The notes under the pieces are model-generated. The model saw nothing but the letters and a program-made list of their open reading frames with translations, did no database searches and was not told the DNA's origin. The position numbers were made by a program, and so were the translations under genes. A stretch of DNA of 23,659 nt from RGIG8748 sp045578205 (lineage in GTDB: Bacteria; Bacillota; Clostridia; UMGS1810), in contig JAZNJU010000076.1 of the NCBI GenBank assembly GCA_045578205.1, positions 1-23,659 of the forward strand, written 5' to 3'. Each line of letters starts with the position of its first letter. Position 1 is the first letter of the stretch. Of the stretch, positions 1 through 4,850 are shown piece by piece.

Positions 1-354
1 GGTAAAGGAAGCAGTGTAGAGTGCACTTGAAATAAGGTGGAGAGGAGTTAGTCCCTCTGCTTTTTTAACACCTGTAAAAACAATGCCTCGCGGACAGACT
101 TCGTTTATCCTTTCAAGGAGCGAAGATGTGTCTGGGTCCTCTGTGAACTCTGCCTCCAGACAGTCGCACACGGTAGTGGTGCCCACAGAAAGGGGCAGAC
201 CGATTGTCATTACCATATGCGGATTGAAACCCTCGGAGTATTTAACGGGCAGGTTTGCTCTGCGGAATATTCTCACAACAGTACGCAGAAAGTCCAGATG
301 CGATATAAATTTCACTTCGTCTCCCTGGCTGTAGCAAAATCTGTATTTACTCAA
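1..354 (-). CDS. DUF2344 (TIGR03936-type) protein, N-terminal part
   Basis: This is the first 118 codons of a gene that leaves the window at its left edge. The best start is TTG at 354, which overlaps the end of the upstream radical SAM gene by 8 bp. No in-frame ATG or GTG precedes it, and an AAAGGCGG stretch lies upstream. The N-terminus reads SKYRFCYSQGDEVKFISHLD, followed by FLRTVVRIFRRANLPVKYSE and GFNPH. The SHLD and GFNPH blocks are hallmarks of the DUF2344/TIGR03936 family, which in many clostridia follows a TIGR03960 radical SAM gene or is fused to it. The biochemical function of the family is not established. Tight coupling to the upstream gene implies they work together (inference). 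The family call is confident; the start codon is less certain. Confidence 0.85.
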   Translation of the reverse strand, partial: MSKYRFCYSQGDEVKFISHLDFLRTVVRIFRRANLPVKYSEGFNPHMVMTIGLPLSVGTTTVCDCLEAEFTEDPDTSSLLERINEVCPRGIVFTGVKKAEGLTPLHLISSALYTASFT

Positions 355-2185
355 AACACACACCGCCTTTAAAACAATTTGCACCGCAGTTTGAACACTT
401 CTCACGGCAGTTTGGTGTTACTTCGCCCTTTTGTGCTTTTTGCGCCTCTTTCACAAGGAAACTCTTTTTTACTCCCACGTCTATCATATCCCAGGGGAGA
501 ATTTCGTCAAAAGAACGCTCTCTTGTGTAGAACGCAGGGTCAAGACCGCACTCTTCAAAACACTCCATCCATTTTTCCATACTGAAGAACTCACTCCAGC
601 CGTCGAAACGGATTCCTTTTTCGTGTGCTTTGATAAGCACTTTTGCAAGGCGTCTGTCGCCTCTTGCAAACACACCCTCAAGCACGCTTACGGGTGCCTC
701 ATGGTAGTTGTACTTTATTTTCCTAGATGTTATGCTGTCTTTAAGGGCATATTGTTTAACACGCAACTGCTCCATTGTGTCCTGTTTTGCCCACTGGAAC
801 GGGGTGAATGCCTTGGGTACAAAGGAAGACACGGAAAGAGTAATCCGCAGATTCGGGGCGCGCATATCTTTGGGGATATTGTTATATACTCTTTCCACTT
901 TTCTTGCAAGGTCGCCTATTCCCTCCACATCTTCCAATGTTTCAAAGGGCAGACCTATCATAAAGTACAGTTTCAGGTTGCTGTAGCCTCCGCGGAACGC
1001 CATTTCAGAACTTGACATAAGGTCTTCTTCGGTAATTCCCTTGTTTATGACATCTCTCATTCTCTGGGTACCTGCTTCGGGAGCGAAGGTAAGGGAACTT
1101 TTGCGGACTTTGGAAACCTTGTCCATAAGTTCCATAGAGAAAGAGTCAAGGCGCAGAGATGGCAGAGCCATATTCATACGTCTTTTTTCGGTCATGTCAA
1201 GAAGAGCATCGGTAAGTTCCTTTAAAGAGCGGTAGTCTGAGGTGCTTAAGGAAGAAAGGCTTATTTCCTCGTACCCTGTTGAGTCTATGAGTGATTGAGC
1301 CTGTTTTATGAGTGTCTGTGCGCTTTTTTCACGTACGGGGCGGTATATCTGCCCTGCCTGACAGAAACGGCAACCGCGTATGCAACCGCGGAAAATTTCC
1401 AGCATTATTCTGTCGTGGACTATTTCCACAAAGGGCACCACAAATTTGTCGGGATAAAAAGCCTCGTCCAGATTTTCCACAACGCATTTGCGCACGGTTT
1501 TGGGTACAAAATCGAAGAGGGGTTTTATTTCTTTTACCGTGCCGTCTTCGTTATAGTCCACATCGTAGAAAGACGGGACATATATTCCGTCTATCTGCGA
1601 CACCATTTTAAGGAATTCCTCGCGGGGAAGTTTTTCCTTTTTCCACTCGCGGTACACATCCATACACTTGTCCATTATGGCTTCGCCCTCGCCCAGTTGG
1701 AAGAAGTCCGCAAAAGGTGCCAGACACTCTGCACTGTAGGCGCAGGGGCCTCCCATCATTACAAAGGGGTCGCCCTCTTTTCTGTCCTTTTGGAGCAGGG
1801 GGACATTTGCAAGGGAAAGCATATTTAATATATTGGAATAACTCATTTCATACTGCAGGGTAAATGCAACAAAATCAAAGTCCGACACGGGGTCCATGCT
1901 TTCCAGACCGTAGAGGGGAATGTTATTTTCGCGCATTTTGTCTTCCATGTCTACCCAGGGTGCAAAAACCCTTTCACACCAGGTATCCTCCCTGCGGTTT
2001 AAAAGGGAGTAGAGAATTTTCATTCCGAGGTGGCTCATTCCCACTTCATACACATCGGGAAAACAGAATGCAACGCGGATATCCACTTTCGATTTGTCTT
2101 TGATTACGCTGTTTAGTTCCCCTCCCGTGTAACGCGCGGGTTTTTCCACGCGGGGGAGGATGTTTTCTATCTTTTGTTTAAGCAT
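347..2185 (-). CDS. B12-binding-domain radical SAM protein (TIGR03960 family)
   Basis: A 612-residue radical SAM enzyme of unknown substrate. The N-terminal roughly 230 residues resemble the B12-binding-like domain seen in this family (CFPDVYEVGMSHLG at about 41-54 and GEGE at about 165). The radical SAM cysteines are C268-x3-C272-x2-C275 within RGCIRGCRFCQAG, and they bind the 4Fe-4S cluster that cleaves S-adenosylmethionine. A second cysteine group sits at the extreme C-terminus (C593, C597, C600, C604, C610) and could hold an auxiliary cluster. The start is ATG with an AAAGGATTG ribosome site. The gene lies 70 bp downstream of the M50 protease gene, has its own promoter there, and overlaps the DUF2344 gene. 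In clostridia this pair commonly sits between spoIVFAB and the rng/rplU/rpmA genes, which would lie off the left edge. Confidence 0.93.
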   Translation of the reverse strand: MLKQKIENILPRVEKPARYTGGELNSVIKDKSKVDIRVAFCFPDVYEVGMSHLGMKILYSLLNRREDTWCERVFAPWVDMEDKMRENNIPLYGLESMDPVSDFDFVAFTLQYEMSYSNILNMLSLANVPLLQKDRKEGDPFVMMGGPCAYSAECLAPFADFFQLGEGEAIMDKCMDVYREWKKEKLPREEFLKMVSQIDGIYVPSFYDVDYNEDGTVKEIKPLFDFVPKTVRKCVVENLDEAFYPDKFVVPFVEIVHDRIMLEIFRGCIRGCRFCQAGQIYRPVREKSAQTLIKQAQSLIDSTGYEEISLSSLSTSDYRSLKELTDALLDMTEKRRMNMALPSLRLDSFSMELMDKVSKVRKSSLTFAPEAGTQRMRDVINKGITEEDLMSSSEMAFRGGYSNLKLYFMIGLPFETLEDVEGIGDLARKVERVYNNIPKDMRAPNLRITLSVSSFVPKAFTPFQWAKQDTMEQLRVKQYALKDSITSRKIKYNYHEAPVSVLEGVFARGDRRLAKVLIKAHEKGIRFDGWSEFFSMEKWMECFEECGLDPAFYTRERSFDEILPWDMIDVGVKKSFLVKEAQKAQKGEVTPNCREKCSNCGANCFKGGVCFE

Positions 2186-2240
2186 TGTATCAATCCTTTT
2201 AATGTTTTGCCTTATTTTGATTTTTCAAAATCTACATAAT

Positions 2241-2269
2241 ATTATACAATACATTTTATCTTTTTTCAA
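2241..2269 (-). promoter_or_regulatory. Sigma-A-like promoter for the radical SAM gene
   Basis: On the minus strand, TTGAAA (2269-2264), a 17-bp spacer and TATAAT (2246-2241). It overlaps the last codons of the M50 protease gene, so the radical SAM pair can be transcribed independently of the sporulation genes. Confidence 0.7.
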
Positions 2270-3080
2270 TACATTCTCCAATAGTTACGGTACTGTTTTT
2301 CAAAACACATTCCAGAAGTTTGTTCTGGTGCAGAAGACCCTTTTCTTTGCCGTCCTCGGTTACCGAGATAATCATTGTGTATGACGGACTTATAATGTCC
2401 ACCATACATATGGCGTTGCTCGTGCTTTCGGCACAGATGCGTTTCACAGGAGGTTTTGACACAATTTCCCCTGTGAGAACTCTTTTTTTAAGACACATAA
2501 CAAGTTCTTTTTCGTGGCGGATGTTGTACATCATAAAAGACCCTGCCATAAAATAGGATATGTTTCCCCCTGCCGAAAAGAAAATGTGGATACCCCAAAT
2601 CATAATTAAAAGTGACAGAGTAACTGTTATTTTTATCATATGCTCAAAGCCCCTCACCAGACCGCACCTTGAGCAAAGAAAGGATTTCAGTATTATTCCC
2701 CCGTCCAGAGGCAGAGCAGGAATAAGATTCAGAAGACCGTCTGCCAGGTTTGCAAGTGCAAAAAGTTCCGAGGCGTTTTTGGACATGAATTTTTCAGTAA
2801 ACGGACAAAGAGCGAGGAGAAAAAAATTCATCATTGGACCTGAAACAGAAACTGCAAACTGCATGGCGTTGTCGTGCATAATGGGGGTGGAGGCTGTGAG
2901 CCCCCAGGGGAGGGCTTTTATACCGAGCACCTCTATTCCCAGTGCCCTGCAGGCTAAAAGATGGGCGCATTCATGAAGAAGAACAGCAATTCCCACGGCA
3001 AAAATCCACTCGAATGAGAAAAACATTGCCCACAGGGAGAGCATAACAGAGAATTTGATGCAGGGCTTCAAAAAAGTCAC
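2256..3080 (-). CDS. spoIVFB: M50 intramembrane metalloprotease, SpoIVFB-like
   Basis: A 274-residue site-2-protease-type zinc protease. HECAH (H36-E37...H40) is the HExxH metal site, and NLIPALPLDGG (residues 118-128, D126) is the third-ligand motif typical of SpoIVFB. Several hydrophobic segments fill residues 10-180. The last roughly 65 residues look like the CBS-type tail of SpoIVFB. In Bacillus, SpoIVFB in the forespore outer membrane cleaves pro-sigma-K. That role is inferred here from motifs and from the adjacent M23 gene, which overlaps by 4 bp. The annotated start is GTG at 3080. A TTG at 3071 has better spacing from the AAAGGTGA ribosome site and would give 271 residues. Some clostridia carry SpoIVFB without a recognisable pro-sigma-K, so the substrate is not certain. 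Confidence 0.85.
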   Translation of the reverse strand: MTFLKPCIKFSVMLSLWAMFFSFEWIFAVGIAVLLHECAHLLACRALGIEVLGIKALPWGLTASTPIMHDNAMQFAVSVSGPMMNFFLLALCPFTEKFMSKNASELFALANLADGLLNLIPALPLDGGIILKSFLCSRCGLVRGFEHMIKITVTLSLLIMIWGIHIFFSAGGNISYFMAGSFMMYNIRHEKELVMCLKKRVLTGEIVSKPPVKRICAESTSNAICMVDIISPSYTMIISVTEDGKEKGLLHQNKLLECVLKNSTVTIGECIEKR

Positions 3081-3877
3081 CTTTCTTCAAAATTTACAAA
3101 ATCTTCGGGATTTACGCTTTTGCCATTGACTTTTATTTCAAAATGCAGGTGAGGTCCCGTGGAAATCCCCGTGGAGCCTACTTCGCCGATTTTAATTTGC
3201 GGAGAAACATATTCACCGCTTGTGACGGCAATGCTTTTAAGGTGGGCATACACGGTAGTTATGCCTCCGCCGTGCTCTGCAACCACGTAATTTCCGTTGG
3301 CGTTGTCGAATCCCGTTCCTTTGACATGGCCGGGATAGGCGCACACCACCGTATCGCCCTCGTTTGCACCGATGTCTATGCCTGTGTGCAGAGCGCTTTC
3401 ACCGTTTATGGGATGTATTCTGTCCCCAAAACGCGAGGTTATGTTGCCCTCTGCAGGGATGCACCACTTTGCTTCTTCTGTTACAGTTTCGGCAGACGGT
3501 ACTTTTTCCTCTGCCTCATTCGTGTCCTGCTTTGCGTTTGCGGTCTTTTCTATTTTCGGTTTTTTTGTTTTGAACTTTTCCGATGTCACATCCACAAAGC
3601 CAAGGTATGAAGATACGGTTTTGCTTGCTTTGCTGCCGATTTTGTCAATGAAACCATCCAAAAGCAAATACCATTTTTCAGGCGGAAAGGTTTCCCTTAG
3701 ATATCTGCTTATGCTTTCTTTGGGAACAAAAAAGGAAGATATAATAAATATCCCCATAATGGAAAAAGATACAATGCTCTGACGGATTATCTTTGTTTCT
3801 GCGGGGATTTTCTTCTTTGGGGTTTTTATTTTGTAACGGCGGTTCCGTCTGGAATATCGGGGATAGATGGAAATCAC
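3077..3877 (-). CDS. spoIVFA: M23/LytM-domain membrane protein, SpoIVFA-like
   Basis: A 266-residue protein with a basic N-terminus, one membrane segment (about 32-51), an acidic/lysine-rich linker, and a C-terminal LytM/M23 domain (about 138-263). The zinc and catalytic residues look intact: HTGID gives H164 and D168, YAHL gives H212, and GPHLHFE gives H243 and H245. In Bacillus, SpoIVFA holds and inhibits SpoIVFB in the outer forespore membrane. The equivalent role here is inferred from its position directly before, and 4-bp overlap with, the M50 gene. The start is uncertain: GTG at 3877 lies only about 1 nt after AAGGAA, and no ATG follows nearby. A sigma-E-like promoter lies just upstream. 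It could instead be an active peptidoglycan hydrolase of the SpoIIQ/LytM type. Confidence 0.8.
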   Translation of the reverse strand: MISIYPRYSRRNRRYKIKTPKKKIPAETKIIRQSIVSFSIMGIFIISSFFVPKESISRYLRETFPPEKWYLLLDGFIDKIGSKASKTVSSYLGFVDVTSEKFKTKKPKIEKTANAKQDTNEAEEKVPSAETVTEEAKWCIPAEGNITSRFGDRIHPINGESALHTGIDIGANEGDTVVCAYPGHVKGTGFDNANGNYVVAEHGGGITTVYAHLKSIAVTSGEYVSPQIKIGEVGSTGISTGPHLHFEIKVNGKSVNPEDFVNFEER

Positions 3878-3899
3878 TTCCTTATTTCAGTATATCCTA

Positions 3900-3927
3900 A
3901 TTTTATGCGGAAATAAGGAAAATATGA
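3900..3927 (-). promoter_or_regulatory. Candidate sigma-E-type promoter before the SpoIVFA/FB-like pair
   Basis: The minus strand reads TCATATT (3927-3921), 13 bp, then CATAAAAT (3907-3900). This fits the Bacillus mother-cell sigma-E consensus (KMATATT, about 13-15 bp, CATACAHT) with one change in the -10 box. The transcript would start roughly 15 nt before the GTG. This matches known sigma-E control of spoIVFAB. Confidence 0.55.
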
Positions 3928-3956
3928 GAGTGGGTTATGGGATGAATTCCTGAAAT

Positions 3957-3988
3957 AAAACCCCAGACACCACGGTGTCTGGGGTTTT
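3957..3988. terminator. Perfect 15-bp hairpin, bidirectional terminator
   Basis: AAAACCCCAGACACC pairs exactly with GGTGTCTGGGGTTTT around a 2-nt centre, with A and T runs on either side, so it can terminate in both directions. On the minus strand it follows the tRNA-Asp region and lies before the spoIVFA-like promoter, insulating that operon. Confidence 0.7.
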
Positions 3989-4006
3989 CGCTTGTTTTTG
4001 CTCTGC

Positions 4007-4086
4007 AAAATCGACAAAATGCTTGAGGGAATAGTGAAGAAGTAATAAGTAAAATCGACAAGTCTCCGAAGATTCTTGTCGATTTT
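4007..4086 (-). repeat. tRNA-adjacent hairpin/heptamer cassette, copy 1
   Basis: Read on the minus strand, a 12-bp hairpin (AAAATCGACAAG / CTTGTCGATTTT, 4086-4051) directly follows the CCA end of a tRNA-Asp fragment. It is followed by a 7-nt-period tract (ATTACTT CTTCACT ATTCCCT) and a final TGTCGATTTT. The same arrangement occurs after tRNA-Cys at 20087. The hairpin would work as a terminator. Confidence 0.7.
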
Positions 4087-4103
4087 GGCGACCGAGAAGG
4101 GGC
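4083..4103 (-). repeat. Copy of the tRNA-Asp 3' end (att-like direct repeat)
   Basis: TGGCGACCGAGAAGGGGC (plus the three Ts before it) is an exact direct repeat of the 3' end of the intact tRNA-Asp gene at 4561-4581, 478 bp away in the same orientation. It covers the acceptor 3' strand, CCA and the start of the T arm only, so it is not a tRNA gene. The layout resembles integration into a tRNA 3' end. Confidence 0.75.
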
Positions 4104-4526
4104 AACGTATGCTCCGCATCCGCCCTGCTTGTCCACCCAAGCCTGCGGCTTCGGTACCGGACTGCGCATCTTTTTGCTAAAAACAGTCCACCGGACTGTT
4201 TTCTTAACGCAAAAACCCTCTAAGCAGTTGCGTCAGTATCCAAACCCGTTTTGGGTGCGTGTTTTTACGTCACTGCATCGTTAAAATACTCGCAAATGCG
4301 TCAGCATTTACTGCGTTTTTGCCTCGCATTGACGCAAAAACACAGCACCGAAAATTCTTTGAACCAAAAACAAGATAAAATTGTTCGTTTTTCGAGGCGA
4401 CAGGTTGCAGGAATACTGACGTATTTCAAGACCGACAACAAAGAAAAACGGCTATTTTACTTGTTTTTGGCGAGTTCGGATACTAACGCAACTGCTTCAG
4501 GCTTCGAGCCCCTTTTATCTTAATGC
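4104..4526. other. Gene-free stretch between the two tRNA-Asp 3' ends
   Basis: No credible gene is present. Besides the MITE-like unit it contains a perfect 10-bp hairpin (AAAACAGTCC / GGACTGTTTT, 4180-4202). It also contains a short plus-strand match to the tRNA-Asp T arm (TTCGAGCCCCTT, about 4503-4514), inverted relative to the copy at 4083. The open frames in it have no ribosome sites and end in tRNA-derived sequence. Confidence 0.6.
4222..4497. mobile_element. MITE-like non-coding unit with terminal inverted repeats
   Basis: AAGCAGTTGCGTCAGTATCC (4222-4241) faces GGATACTAACGCAACTGCTT (4478-4497), with 19 of 20 positions matching. The match weakens inward to about 24 of 27. The 276-bp unit encodes no convincing protein. 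No flanking target duplication is obvious, so its mobility is only inferred. It lies inside the segment bounded by the two tRNA-Asp 3'-end copies. Confidence 0.5.
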
Positions 4527-4564
4527 AAAACAAAAAAGACATCTTGCGATGTCTCTTTTGTTTT
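4527..4564 (-). terminator. Terminator of tRNA-Asp
   Basis: A 17-bp stem with one mismatch (4527-4543 with 4548-4564) and loop TTGC immediately follows the tRNA 3' end on the minus strand. It ends in a T-rich run. Confidence 0.75.
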
Positions 4565-4640
4565 GGCGACCGAGAAGGGGCTCGAACCCTCGACCTCCAG
4601 CGTGACAGGCTGGCATTCTAACCAACTGAACTACTCGGCC
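4564..4640 (-). tRNA. tRNA-Asp (GTC), copy 1
   Basis: A 77-nt cloverleaf with acceptor GGCCGAG/CTCGGTC, anticodon GTC within CCTGTCACG, T arm GGGTTCGAGCCCC, discriminator G and encoded CCA. It is identical base for base to the plus-strand copy at 19613-19689. It has its own consensus promoter and terminator. Confidence 0.97.
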
Positions 4641-4667
4641 AAAATATGAAATTTTTCTACACAGCGT

Positions 4668-4696
4668 ATTATATCATTTAGTTTTTCGTTTGTCAA
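4668..4696 (-). promoter_or_regulatory. Consensus promoter of tRNA-Asp copy 1
   Basis: On the minus strand, TTGACA (4696-4691), exactly 17 bp, then TATAAT (4673-4668): a full-consensus sigma-A promoter. Transcription would begin about 25 nt before the mature tRNA. Confidence 0.85.
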
Positions 4697-4767
4697 CGAT
4701 TTTATTCAAAGTTTCGGTAAATAAAGTTCTGTAAACTAATTGTAAAAAAATGGACATCTAATTATTA

Positions 4768-4796
4768 TTGACGGGAAGAAATATTAATGATATTAT
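4768..4796 (+). promoter_or_regulatory. Promoter and leader of the S-layer-homology gene
   Basis: TTGACG (4768-4773), 17 bp, TATTAT (4791-4796). The leader of about 48 nt carries a small stem-loop (GTATCT...AGATAC, 4809-4828) and a strong GGAGG (4838-4842) placed 8 nt before the ATG. A 5' stem-loop could stabilise the mRNA (inference). Confidence 0.75.
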
Positions 4797-4850
4797 TATA
4801 ATAACTCAGTATCTAAATTTTCAGATACAAAATGAATGGAGGTTTTTTAA

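Noticed and set aside
431..1015. Long plus-strand open frame opposite the radical SAM gene (also 1295-1828)
   Set aside because: They lie antisense to a clearly coding gene with intact family motifs, have no ribosome sites, and read as cysteine- and histidine-rich sequence without any domain.
4083..4103. Second minus-strand tRNA-Asp gene
   Set aside because: Only the 3' acceptor strand and part of the T arm are present. There is no anticodon or D arm, so it is a fragment or att-like repeat.
3874..4169. Two minus-strand open frames of 88 codons over the repeat cassette
   Set aside because: They translate a terminator hairpin, the heptamer tract and the tRNA-Asp fragment. No ribosome site or protein-like pattern is present.
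4251..4523. Plus-strand open frame of 90 codons inside the MITE-like unit
   Set aside because: It has no ribosome site, starts within the inverted-repeat unit and ends in tRNA-derived sequence. It is more likely a by-product of the repeat.
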